The notes under the pieces are model-generated. The model saw only the letters and a list, made by a program, of their open reading frames with translations, was not told where the DNA came from and did not search any database. Below, one piece after another: positions 50,912 through 59,339 of a stretch of DNA of 64,000 nucleotides. Made by a program: the position numbers and the translations under genes. The stretch lies in assembly GCA_009838645.1 (NCBI GenBank), contig VXRC01000024.1, positions 144,494 through 208,493 on the forward strand, in the 5' to 3' direction. The stretch comes from Gemmatimonadota bacterium (GTDB lineage: Bacteria; JAAXHH01). Positions within the stretch are counted from its first letter, which is position 1. Each line of letters begins with the position of its first letter.

Positions 50912-50943
50912 AGAGAGAAGACCGTATACCGAGCAGTTGCCCC

Positions 50944-52038
50944 ATGATTCGAATTGTCCTGTCGGCCCTGGTGGTATCGGCCTGGCTCTCTGCATATCCC
51001 CCGGGCCAGGTATCCGCACAGAACCAGACGATCACCGTCGTCAGCTTCGGCGGTTCTTACGCTCGGGCCTGCGATATAGCCTACCACGAACGGTTCGAGG
51101 CGGAAACAGGCATAGGCATAAACCTGGAGGACTACACCGGAGGATTGGCGCAGATCCGTGCCCAGGTGGAGATGGGTAACGTGTTCTGGGATGTTGTCGA
51201 TCTGAATATGCCCGAACTCGTCCGGGGTTGCGACGAAGGGCTGCTCGTTCCCGTTAGTATCGACGACCTGCCAAAGGGCGCCGACGGCGCGTCCGCGGCG
51301 GATGATTTCGTCGAGGGTACGATCACCGAATGCGGCGTAACCAAGTTGTTCTTTTCGAGAATGATCGCGTACAACGACGCGCGAATTGGCGACGTGAAAC
51401 CCACCACAATAGCCGACTTCTTCGATCTGGAAAAGTTTCCGGGCAGACGGGGAATGAAACGTTCGCCCGTGGCCAACCTCGAGTTTGCCCTAATGGCTGA
51501 CGGCGTTCCGCGGGAGGATGTATATACCACGCTTGACACCGAGGAAGGGGTACGCCGTGCGTTCCGCAAACTGGACACGATCAAGGAACAGATCGTATGG
51601 TGGGAGACGGCGGCCCATCCCCCGCAGATGCTGGCCGACGGTGAGGTGACGATGACCACGGCAGCCAATGGACGTATTTTCAACGCCCAGGAGCTTGAGG
51701 GACAACCCTTCATCATACTCTGGGACAGCCAGATTCTGTATACGAGCGGGTACGGCATCGTCGAAGGCACGCGCAACCTCGAAGCCGCACGCCGGTTTCT
51801 CGACTTCGCCAGCCGGGCGGAGTCCATGGCCGGCCTCGCCCGGTACATCGCCTACAGCCCGACGCGCCGTTCCGCCATGCCGCTGATCTCGACCCACGCC
51901 GAGACGGGGGTGGACATGCGACCGCACATGCCCACGAGTCCGGAGAACGCGGCGCGCGCGCCGCACGACGACTGGGAATGGTGGAGCGACAACGGCGAAG
52001 AGATGAACGAGCGGTTCAGCACGTGGCTGGCGCGGTGA
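50944..52038 (+). CDS. Extracellular solute-binding protein (PotD-like), copy 2
   Basis: 364 residues from MIRIVLSALVVSAWLSAYPP, a good signal peptide cleaved near VSA-QNQ; an earlier in-frame start at 50851 would overlap copy 1 and is rejected. Same domain layout as copy 1 (ITVVSFGGSYARACDIAYHE; WDVVDLNMPELVRGCDEGLL; NGRIFNAQELEGQPFIILWD). Protein identity to copy 1 is high, with the 3' part almost the same at DNA level. Ligand unknown; conserved aromatic and acidic residues of the cleft (WWET, WDG/WDS) are kept in all three copies except small changes. Confidence 0.9.
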   Translation: MIRIVLSALVVSAWLSAYPPGQVSAQNQTITVVSFGGSYARACDIAYHERFEAETGIGINLEDYTGGLAQIRAQVEMGNVFWDVVDLNMPELVRGCDEGLLVPVSIDDLPKGADGASAADDFVEGTITECGVTKLFFSRMIAYNDARIGDVKPTTIADFFDLEKFPGRRGMKRSPVANLEFALMADGVPREDVYTTLDTEEGVRRAFRKLDTIKEQIVWWETAAHPPQMLADGEVTMTTAANGRIFNAQELEGQPFIILWDSQILYTSGYGIVEGTRNLEAARRFLDFASRAESMAGLARYIAYSPTRRSAMPLISTHAETGVDMRPHMPTSPENAARAPHDDWEWWSDNGEEMNERFSTWLAR

Positions 52039-52087
52039 TTTAACACTCCATCGCACGACCGGCCACCGGCCCGGTGAGGAGACCTAA

Positions 52088-53002
52088 ATGCCCCTTGCAA
52101 TGACGCCCCAGCAGGCCCAAGACTTTGACGAGAAGGGCTTTATAGTTCTCGAGGAATTCTTCGACCAGGCCGAACTCGACCGGTTGCTTGCGGCCATCGA
52201 CGAGGTGGGCGACCGGATAAGATCAGAGAAGGAACTGGGCCCCGATGACCCCTATGCCGTGCGCAACGCATTGGCCCATCACGAGGCCTTTCTCGATCTC
52301 ATCGACCACCCGCGCATGCTGCCCCTGGTGGTGGACGCCATCGGCTGTAACATCCAGATCCGTACTACGCACCTGGACTACCGGCCGCCCTATCCCGAGG
52401 ACCTGAAGGGCCGCATTTCGGGCGTCGGCAAGGGCGAAGACCACCAGGCGGGGTACCGCAACGTCGGCTGGCATCCCGATCTGGCGAGCGACGACCTGTT
52501 CCTGGGGCCTTCCCTCGATGGACGCCTTCCGTTCATGGAGATCAAGGTCTTCTACGTGCTCTACGACATGACCGGATCCAACTGCGGCAACCTGTGGCTG
52601 GTGCCGGGCAGTCACCGGCGCAGGCCCGCGGAACTGCGGGAGCGGGAAAACGGGACGGATCCGGAAGGGGCGGTCGAACTCAGGCTGCCCATCGGTTCGG
52701 CCGTGTTGTGGCGCACCGCGGTGTGGCACTGCGTCGGCCCCAACCTCTCGCGGAAGACGCGCAAGATCATGCACGTGGGGTACCATTACCGCTGGCTTCG
52801 GCCGACCGACTACAACGAGCAGGACCCCGGGCTCATCGAACGAAGCTCGCCCGTCCGGCGGCAGCTGCTGGGCGCTCTTTCCCCGAAGGGCGATCCGATG
52901 GGACCGGACCCGGGCTACCATCCCGCGTCGCGGCATTGGATGTCGGAAGACAAAGACGACGTACCGCTCCGCGAATGGGCGGAGGCGAGGGAGCCGGGCT
53001 GA
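52088..53002 (+). CDS. Phytanoyl-CoA dioxygenase (PhyH) family protein
   Basis: 304 residues. QAQDFDEKGFIVLEEFFDQA opens the fold; iron ligands His129-x-Asp131 (VGWHPDLASDD) and a later His in AVWHCVGPNLSRKTRKIMHV, with LWLVPGSHRRRPAEL as the core turn. AGGAG lies ahead of the ATG. It begins 50 bp after solute-binding protein copy 2 on the same strand and so is plausibly co-transcribed, suggesting that the bound solute is hydroxylated after uptake; this is inference. Confidence 0.92.
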   Translation: MPLAMTPQQAQDFDEKGFIVLEEFFDQAELDRLLAAIDEVGDRIRSEKELGPDDPYAVRNALAHHEAFLDLIDHPRMLPLVVDAIGCNIQIRTTHLDYRPPYPEDLKGRISGVGKGEDHQAGYRNVGWHPDLASDDLFLGPSLDGRLPFMEIKVFYVLYDMTGSNCGNLWLVPGSHRRRPAELRERENGTDPEGAVELRLPIGSAVLWRTAVWHCVGPNLSRKTRKIMHVGYHYRWLRPTDYNEQDPGLIERSSPVRRQLLGALSPKGDPMGPDPGYHPASRHWMSEDKDDVPLREWAEAREPG

Positions 53003-53080
53003 GCAACACGGGCACCGCCTGTGTCGACCTACTCTCCCCGAGCGCTCGACCCGTTCTACTTCGGCGGTCCTTACGACGCC

Positions 53081-54541
53081 TCAATACGCCCCCTTAACCT
53101 TCCCGAACCACCCCCGTAGCGGGTCTCCCAACTCCTCCATGTAGCGTTCCATCCGCCCTTTCAGGTCCCGGCGCACGGCGTCGTAGGCCGGATCGCCGTA
53201 CACGTTGTCGAGCTGATAGGGGTCGCGCTTCAGATCGTACAACTCGCCGGGATCGGTGGCGTTGAAGGTGAACTGGTGGTTTCGGGTGCGGACCATCCGC
53301 TGGTTGGCGACGGTGAAATGGCGGTCGAACACGCAGTAGACTTCTTCGCGGCCGTTCGAAAAGGGACGTCCCTCGATGGCCTGGAGGAAGGACTGGCCGT
53401 CGAGATCCGCGGGCACATCGAGACCCGCGGCGTCGAGGGATGACTGCATGATTTCGTGGAGGTAGACGAACTCGCCGCAGGCCGTGCCGGGTGCCTGGCA
53501 TTCGGGATGGGCGATGACGAGGGGAATGCGGTAGATCTCGTCGTACATGAACTCGCCCTTCTCGATCAGCTTGTGCGCGCCGAGGCAGTCCCCGTGATCG
53601 GACGTATATACAATGATGGTGTTGTCGAGCTCGCCCAGTTTCTCCAGGTGCGCCACGACCCGTCCCACCATGTCGTCGATGAGTGTGCAGTGCCCGAAGT
53701 AGCGCGCCGCGATTTCCTGGAATCCCTCCCAGCCGTAGTCGCCCAGCCCCCACATGTGTTCGATCAGCTGCTGGCGGTAGGGCTTATTCTCGAAGGTCTC
53801 GGCGTATCCCGGGTGTTCCGGTATAGCCTTCGGATCGTACATGGAAAAGTACGGCTCCGGGACCAGCGAAGGGCTGTGCGGTCCCCAGAAATTGGCCCAC
53901 AGGTAGAAGGGCTCCTCGCCGGCGGCCACCTCGTCGAGCACGCGGATGGCTTCCTCGGCGACGTAATACTCGATGCACGACTCGACCGGCCCCTCGTGCA
54001 GGGCGAACATCTCCTGCCGCTGGTTCGCGGGATTGGTGCCGACGTAGCGGTGCGAAACCGTGGGCGGCGGGTCGAAACCGTGCTCTCTCAGAAAGTCGGC
54101 GTAATGGTTGTGACTGCTTAGGCTGCCGCCGAACTGCAGACCGGGCAGCAGATTCCCCCCGGGGAAGCCGTAACCCATGAAGTCCTTGCCCGTGAACCCG
54201 TAGCCCGTCGGACCGGTCTCCTGGTCCACGTGCCACTTGCCGGCGTATCCGCAGCGATAACCTGCATCCGACAGGTAGTGATTTATGCCCCGCACGCCCT
54301 CGCGTATACACAGTCCGTTGGCCGTCACCCCGTGATTGTGCGGATAGAGACCCGTGTAGAAGGAGGCGCGGGCCGGCGAGCAGATCGCCGTCGGCGTGAA
54401 CGCCCAGTCGAAGCGCACGCCGCGCGCGGCCAGGGCGTCGATGTGCGGCGTCCGGCACACCTCGTTCAGCCCGTAGCAACTCACCGTGTCGAGCCGCTGC
54501 TGGTCGGACATCAGGACGACGATATTGGGTCGCTTTGGCAA
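53081..54541 (-). CDS. Type I sulfatase (arylsulfatase A family)
   Basis: 486 residues. RPNIVVLMSDQQRLDTVSCY supplies the first metal site (Asp13-Gln14), and Cys54-Ser-Pro-Ala-Arg58 (ICSPARASFYTG) is the formylglycine modification motif. Later landmarks are GKWHVDQETGP, YTSDHGDCLGAHKLIEKGEF (metal Asp-His) and the C-terminal strand region. No signal peptide is evident, so it may act in the cytoplasm. The start is TTG at 54541 with AGGAG 6 bases before. A maturase (formylglycine-generating enzyme or anSME) is needed but is not in the window. It converges on the PhyH gene. Confidence 0.93.
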   Translation of the reverse strand: MPKRPNIVVLMSDQQRLDTVSCYGLNEVCRTPHIDALAARGVRFDWAFTPTAICSPARASFYTGLYPHNHGVTANGLCIREGVRGINHYLSDAGYRCGYAGKWHVDQETGPTGYGFTGKDFMGYGFPGGNLLPGLQFGGSLSSHNHYADFLREHGFDPPPTVSHRYVGTNPANQRQEMFALHEGPVESCIEYYVAEEAIRVLDEVAAGEEPFYLWANFWGPHSPSLVPEPYFSMYDPKAIPEHPGYAETFENKPYRQQLIEHMWGLGDYGWEGFQEIAARYFGHCTLIDDMVGRVVAHLEKLGELDNTIIVYTSDHGDCLGAHKLIEKGEFMYDEIYRIPLVIAHPECQAPGTACGEFVYLHEIMQSSLDAAGLDVPADLDGQSFLQAIEGRPFSNGREEVYCVFDRHFTVANQRMVRTRNHQFTFNATDPGELYDLKRDPYQLDNVYGDPAYDAVRRDLKGRMERYMEELGDPLRGWFGKVKGAY

Positions 54542-54678
54542 TGGGTGCTCCTCTCAACTAGCACGTCCATACATAAACAAACTCAGCAATGAAGTAATGA
54601 ATCTAAACCTGATGTCCCGGTCAAGTTAACAAGTGCCATGTACTACTCGTAGGCCAAGATTGGAATTGAAGGCACACA

Positions 54679-54707
54679 TTGCGCTCAATCAGGACACCAT
54701 GTATAAT
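54679..54707 (+). promoter_or_regulatory. Probable promoter of solute-binding protein copy 3
   Basis: TTGCGC at 54679-54684, exactly 17 bases, TATAAT at 54702-54707; ~70-base leader to the ATG at 54778. Confidence 0.6.
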
Positions 54708-54777
54708 CAGTCGCCAGCGTTTCCGACAAATTGTGTTAAGTAAAGAGTGCTTGTTCCTTGAACTTCAGGGCGTAGAT

Positions 54778-55881
54778 ATGTGTCTGATCCGAAAAAGAAG
54801 TAGAATTGCCTTCGCGGTTTTACTTGCTGCGGTTATGGCGGTATGCGGAATCGAACGCTCAGAAGCTCAGAAGCTGACGGTAGTAAGTTGGGGCGGTGCT
54901 TTTTCTCGTGCCAGTATCAAAGCCTATCACGAAAGGTTTACCCGGGAAACAGGTATTGCGATCGACTATGAAGACTACAACGGAGGACTGGCGCAGATCC
55001 GCAGCCAGGTTGCCGCAGGCAACGTATACTGGGACGTTGTAAATTTGGAAATATCGGATTTCGTAAGGGGTTGCGACGAAGGACTGCTGGTGCCCCTCTC
55101 TATAGAGGAGTTCCCTGATGGTGCGGATGGAACTCCAGCCAGAGAAGACTTCATGGACGGAACGATACTGGAATGTGGTGTGGGCATGCGTTTCGCGTCT
55201 ACCGTGTACGCTTACAACGAACAGAGCATTCAAGGCGACAAGCCGACGACCATCGCCGACTTTTTCGACTTGGATCGTTTTCCGGGACGGCGGGGAATGC
55301 GTCGTTCGCCATTGGTGAATCTGGAATTCGCGCTTATGGCCGACGGTGTTCCCGTCAGCCAAGTCTATGAAGTCCTGGATACACCCGAGGGTGTAGAGCG
55401 TGCATTCCGCAAACTTGGCTCCATTAAAGACTACATAATTTGGTGGGAGACCGGCGCACAACCACCACAGTTACTGGCCGACGAAGAGGTAGTGATGACT
55501 ACGGCCTACAATGGCCGGATTTTCAATGCCCAGATCCTGGAAAACCAGCCATTCGTTATTGTTTGGGACGGGCAGGTATTGGATTCGGGTGGTTTAGGCA
55601 TCGTCGCGGGTACCAAAAATCTCGAATATGCAAAAGCTTTCGTTCATTTCGCGACCACGGCTCAATCCATGGCGGGTTTAACGAGGTACATTTCCTACAG
55701 TCCCACTCGCCGATCCGCCATACCCCTGATTACGACACATGCGGAATCAGGAGTGAACATGAGGCCACACATGCCGACAACTCCGGAGAACACAGCCCGG
55801 GCATTATTCAACGACTGGAATTGGTGGAGCGATAACGGCGAGGAATTGATCGAACGCTTCAGTACCTGGCTAGCGAGGTAG
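54778..55881 (+). CDS. Extracellular solute-binding protein (PotD-like), copy 3
   Basis: 368 residues from MCLIRKRSRIAFAVLLAAVM, a signal peptide ending near SEA-QKL. Same fold as copies 1 and 2 (LTVVSWGGAFSRASIKAYHE; EDYNGGLAQIRSQVAAGNVY; NGRIFNAQILENQPFVIVWD). The gene is visibly less GC-rich and uses more A/T-ending codons than copies 1 and 2. It has its own promoter and lies between the divergent sulfatase and the broken kinase gene. Again no transporter gene is adjacent. Confidence 0.9.
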   Translation: MCLIRKRSRIAFAVLLAAVMAVCGIERSEAQKLTVVSWGGAFSRASIKAYHERFTRETGIAIDYEDYNGGLAQIRSQVAAGNVYWDVVNLEISDFVRGCDEGLLVPLSIEEFPDGADGTPAREDFMDGTILECGVGMRFASTVYAYNEQSIQGDKPTTIADFFDLDRFPGRRGMRRSPLVNLEFALMADGVPVSQVYEVLDTPEGVERAFRKLGSIKDYIIWWETGAQPPQLLADEEVVMTTAYNGRIFNAQILENQPFVIVWDGQVLDSGGLGIVAGTKNLEYAKAFVHFATTAQSMAGLTRYISYSPTRRSAIPLITTHAESGVNMRPHMPTTPENTARALFNDWNWWSDNGEELIERFSTWLAR

Positions 55882-55904
55882 GCAATCAACCACCGAGGTT
55901 ATAA

Positions 55905-56267
55905 ATGACCAACCATGACCCGCATGTGACCTCCCTAGCATTTTACCTGGCGGACCACTACGGCCTGACTCAACCTGTCGATGTACGCGAACTGGAGCCC
56001 GGGGCCAATCGGAACTTCGTCGTTACTTCGCAGGGTCAGCTGTACGTCTACAGGATCTATACGGACCATGACTTCTACGTCCGTAATCCCGATGCCTACC
56101 GGTACAAACTCGACCTGCTGGCATTTCTGGGAGCATACAACCTGGCTGTACCCGAACCGGTCAAGCGGCTGGATGGACAAAAGCTGAGTGTTTCGGAGGC
56201 TATATTCGGCGCTCAAATCGGTGTTCAAATTGACAACCTGCCGGTTTTAGCGAACGCCTGGACGTAA
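55905..56267 (+). pseudogene. Internally deleted phosphotransferase (APH-like kinase) remnant
   Basis: A 120-codon frame whose first ~106 residues (FYLADHYGLTQPVDVRELEP, NRNFVVTSQGQLYVYRIYTD, NLAVPEPVKRLDGQKLSV) match the N-terminal lobe of the intact kinase at 57577-58644, and whose last nine residues (LPVLANAWT) match residues 304-312 of it. About 200 residues in between, including the whole catalytic loop and metal-binding Asp, are missing, and a TAA follows at once. It cannot be an active kinase. It still has a GAGG ribosome site and may be translated as a short peptide. Confidence 0.88.
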
Positions 56268-56284
56268 GAACACGCTCGCAGGAT

Positions 56285-57406
56285 TCATTCGGCCCCGATC
56301 CATGCGGTACCGTAGTCGTTATCCATCTCTCGATACATGCTGTGAACGTGATCTACGGTGTCCTCGCCGTTCTGAACCGCATATTCGAGTACGATGGACG
56401 TGCCGGTTACGCGGAAATACGCTGCGCCCGGGACATTCTGCCGTCCCCACCATCCAAAGTACGTGTCCTCGATATCGGCCTCCACGGCTTTCATTTTCTG
56501 TGCATAATCGTCATTGTTCATGAAACCCAGTCGGGCCTCAATGACATCCAGGAGCAACGTTTTCTGCATGGCGGTCAGTTCGCTTCCCCTGATGCCTTCC
56601 GGCGCAACGGTAACACCATACTTACCCGGCCCCAGCAGAAGGTCGATGGGCCGATCTGAACGCACGGCTTGTCCTTTCTGTTTGTCCGTAAGGCTCTCCA
56701 TGAACACCTGTGCCGCCGCAGTTTCCTTTCGCGTAACGAAGATGTCGTCTCCGTCCAGGTGCAGGTGCAGCGGTTGGCCGCCTGTCAGCATAGGTGAAAA
56801 GGAAACGTTCGGTCCGAATACGGTGGCGTTTATGGCGAGATGATGCCCTCCGAACTGGAACATCCAGGGCTCAGTAGTGGACGGTTCACCGAGAAAAGCA
56901 GCGGTGAAATACCTGCTGCCGTACTTCATGACGCCGAGTACGTCTCCAGAGATCAGCAAGTCTTCCGCGGCCAGTTGATGCGTGATGTTCTCCATACCGG
57001 CTTCACTCAGCAGTTCCCCAAGAAGTTCATCCAGAATCGCCCGCTGTGCTTCAGAGAGCACACCGAGCATTACACCTCCTCGCGGAACCATGCCCTCGGG
57101 TAAGTTGGACCAGTTCGAGCGCTGTGCGTTATCGGTAAACCGGTATGTTGCCGCCTGTCTTTGACTGTCGTCCAGCGAATCCAGCAAGAGCCTTGCAGCT
57201 GCCACGATGGCCTCGGTTTTCTTGTCTGCAACAGGGACCTCGTAATCGTTTTTGAACTTGATTTCTACCGATGAGGGGCCCGTTCCAAAGAAAATCCGCG
57301 TCCCAACATCCGGGCGAAACAACAGATAGGCGAAAAACGCGGCAACGACCATCATTGCACCGAGAAGGCAAATCAACACACGATTCATGAATCCCGCCTT
57401 ATTCAT
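56285..57406 (-). CDS. DUF3500 domain membrane-anchored or secreted protein
   Basis: 373 residues from MNKAGFMNRVLICLLGAMMV; ribosome site TGAGGAATGT supports this ATG, with a second possible start six codons on. An N-terminal membrane span (~7-30) precedes the DUF3500 domain: EAIVAAARLLLDSLDDSQRQ, LLGELLSEAGMENITHQL, WMFQFGGHHLAINATVFGPN, VSFSPMLTGGQPLHLH and VAPEGIRGSELTAMQKTLLL. It is typical of a family seen in planctomycetes, acidobacteria and relatives, of unknown function. The Gly-His-His motif in QFGGHHLAIN could bind a metal. Its 5' end abuts a sulfatase remnant. Confidence 0.86.
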   Translation of the reverse strand: MNKAGFMNRVLICLLGAMMVVAAFFAYLLFRPDVGTRIFFGTGPSSVEIKFKNDYEVPVADKKTEAIVAAARLLLDSLDDSQRQAATYRFTDNAQRSNWSNLPEGMVPRGGVMLGVLSEAQRAILDELLGELLSEAGMENITHQLAAEDLLISGDVLGVMKYGSRYFTAAFLGEPSTTEPWMFQFGGHHLAINATVFGPNVSFSPMLTGGQPLHLHLDGDDIFVTRKETAAAQVFMESLTDKQKGQAVRSDRPIDLLLGPGKYGVTVAPEGIRGSELTAMQKTLLLDVIEARLGFMNNDDYAQKMKAVEADIEDTYFGWWGRQNVPGAAYFRVTGTSIVLEYAVQNGEDTVDHVHSMYREMDNDYGTAWIGAE

Positions 57407-57420
57407 ACATTCCTCAGAAA

Positions 57421-57523
57421 GATGTGCGGTGTCCGGCACATCTCGTTCAGTCCGAAGCAACTCACCAGGTCGAGCTGTTGCTGGCCGGACATCAGGACGA
57501 TGATATTGGGTCGCTCAGGCAAT
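57421..57523 (-). pseudogene. Sulfatase 5'-end remnant
   Basis: Translating the minus strand from 57523 gives LPERPNIIVLMSGQQQLDLV then SCFGLNEMCRTPHI, the first 34 residues of the sulfatase at 53081-54541 with changes. By hand alignment the DNA matches 54440-54542 over 103 bases without gaps, 12 mismatches. The metal-binding Asp13 is Gly here, and the frame ends after ~38 codons where DUF3500's leader begins; the formylglycine motif and the rest are gone. Confidence 0.85.
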
Positions 57524-57576
57524 GAAATTAAACTTGTTGCCCTGGTCAAGTTTGCAGACTAATATCTGCACCCATC

Positions 57577-58644
57577 ATGAACAATACTTTCGACTCTTCC
57601 GCATCTGCCGGATCAACGGGGCAGTCCTGTGCCGCAGTCGCCACTTTCCTAGTGGAGCACTATGGCCTGGCTCCACCCGTCGACGTACGCGAACTGGAGC
57701 CCGGGGCCAACAGGAACTTTCTCGTCACCTCGCAGGATCAGCGATACGTCTACCGGATCTATACTGACCACACTTTCTACGTCCGCAATCCCGAGGCCTA
57801 CCGTTACGAGCTCGACCTGCTGGATTACCTGGGGGAATACAACCTGGCCGTACCCGAACCGGTCAGGCGGCTGGATGGCCAACGGCTGAGTGTAATGGGC
57901 TCTGCGACCGATAATCCATCCGGTCCTTCTTCCGGACCATGGAGCGACGGGACCTGCGGCGCCCTGTTTCGCTTCTTTGAGGGAGAGGAACATGTAACCT
58001 GGTATCCTGAGGTGAAAGAACCTGTCGTAATCTCATTTGGTGCTTCCGTGGCCGAGATGCACCAGCGGGCGGACCAGTTTCAGAAACCATATTGCCGTCA
58101 CCATTTCGATCTGCAATACCTGCTGGACGGTCCGCTGCAGACGCTGGAATCCATCCTGAAGGAGCGGCGCGGCGAGGACCTGTCTTTCTTCAAAGATTAC
58201 GCCGATCACATGCGCCGACAGATCAACGCGCTGGGCAAGGGTAAGGACATCTACGGTCTCATCCATGCCGATCTGCACGTCGGAAACATCCTGTATCATC
58301 CCGACAACGGATACTGCATCCTGGATTTCGACCAGTGTGCCTTCGGCTGGCGGGCGTATGACGTGGCGACCTTCAAGTATAACATCATCGAGACGGTGCC
58401 GGATCATTTGACGGACGAAATCTGGCGTTGCTTCCTGGAAGGATACAACCGGGTACGTCCATTAACCAAGGCGGAACTGGACTGCCTGCCGGTCTTCGCG
58501 AACGCCTGGACGCTATGGGATATCGGCGAGACGTTGGTACTGGCAACGGAGTGGGGCGGTCACCGGCCGGACCTGGTCGAGGGAGATCTGACTCAGGACG
58601 AGTATTTGGACTGGGCGGTTGAGACTTTGCGGGGGATGGTGTGA
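57577..58644 (+). CDS. Phosphotransferase enzyme family (APH/choline-kinase-like) protein
   Basis: 355 residues, protein-kinase-like fold. N-lobe VDVRELEPGANRNFLVTSQD with ATP-loop features; catalytic loop His230-x-Asp232-x4-Asn237 (LIHADLHVGNILYHPDNG) and the metal Asp250/Asp252 in CILDFDQCAFGW. LFRFFEGEEHVTWYPEVKEP in the middle is typical of the SrkA/homoserine-kinase-II/choline-kinase group of APH-family enzymes. It phosphorylates a small molecule, perhaps an amino alcohol, but the substrate is not determined. Its divergent upstream neighbour is the sulfatase remnant; downstream, the next gene overlaps its stop. Confidence 0.9.
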   Translation: MNNTFDSSASAGSTGQSCAAVATFLVEHYGLAPPVDVRELEPGANRNFLVTSQDQRYVYRIYTDHTFYVRNPEAYRYELDLLDYLGEYNLAVPEPVRRLDGQRLSVMGSATDNPSGPSSGPWSDGTCGALFRFFEGEEHVTWYPEVKEPVVISFGASVAEMHQRADQFQKPYCRHHFDLQYLLDGPLQTLESILKERRGEDLSFFKDYADHMRRQINALGKGKDIYGLIHADLHVGNILYHPDNGYCILDFDQCAFGWRAYDVATFKYNIIETVPDHLTDEIWRCFLEGYNRVRPLTKAELDCLPVFANAWTLWDIGETLVLATEWGGHRPDLVEGDLTQDEYLDWAVETLRGMV

Positions 58645-59207
58645 GAAGGATACCGAAAACCGTATTCATTTTACTGCTTTCTGTGGGTTATCCGTCGTTT
58701 ACTGAGGCACAGAGTGTGGGAGACAGGCTTCGCGTCACTACGCCGTATGCTCGTTATGATGGTTACCTATCGGCCCATGACTCAACCGGCTTTAGCTTGA
58801 GTCAGCGAGATGGTCATCATCTGCGGATTCGCCATGGCGAAATCGAATTGCTTGAGCGTCACGTGGGTACACAGTCATACAGGGCAGTAGGTTTCCTTGT
58901 TGGCGGGGGCATCGGGATCGCGGCAGGCATTGTGTTAAGTCAAATCGCAGATAACTCCTGTGACCAGGGTACGGTATCTGATGATTCCTGTGAAGGAAAA
59001 CCCTGGATCGATGGAAAGCTGGCTGCTTCGATTGGCGGTTCCAGCCTTGCGATAACCGGGTATATGGTCGGCGTGCTGATCAGGAGGAATGTCTGGCAGC
59101 AGACTTCCGTCCCAACAGTCGGAAGTCTTCAGTTTTACCCTACAATAGAAGTCCAATTTGCCTATCAATCGGCCTGGGTAGGTATCGGTCTGGCTATGTC
59201 GTTCTAG
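58641..59207 (+). CDS. Small envelope protein, paralogue of the next gene (1)
   Basis: 188 residues. GTG start overlapping the kinase TGA, with GGGGGA upstream. Signal peptide ends in TEA-QSVGD. A small beta domain (RLRVTTPYARYDGYLSAHDS; LLERHVGTQSY) resembles an SH3/LysM-size barrel, followed by two glycine-rich hydrophobic segments (GFLVGGGIGIAAGIVLSQIA and ASIGGSSLAITGYMVGVLIR) flanking a Cys-x(~10)-Cys loop (NSCDQGTVSDDSCEG). The ending LQFYPTIEVQFAY resembles an outer-membrane strand. No known family recognised. Confidence 0.75.
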   Translation: MRRIPKTVFILLLSVGYPSFTEAQSVGDRLRVTTPYARYDGYLSAHDSTGFSLSQRDGHHLRIRHGEIELLERHVGTQSYRAVGFLVGGGIGIAAGIVLSQIADNSCDQGTVSDDSCEGKPWIDGKLAASIGGSSLAITGYMVGVLIRRNVWQQTSVPTVGSLQFYPTIEVQFAYQSAWVGIGLAMSF

Positions 59208-59339
59208 TGTTTGTCTTGCGGCACAGCATTCAACCGATAGCACGCTTATGGCTTTGATGTCTCCAATGTCTGTAACTACAAAAGACTACCGAGATATGTG
59301 ATTCCGAAGTACCCGTCTGAAGTAAGAGAGGTTCGAGTG

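Noticed and set aside
57421-57523. Counting the sulfatase-like codons as the N-terminus of the DUF3500 protein (start at 57460)
   Set aside because: In the DUF3500 frame this DNA reads unrelated residues; it encodes sulfatase-like protein only in another frame, and the ribosome site favours ATG 57406.
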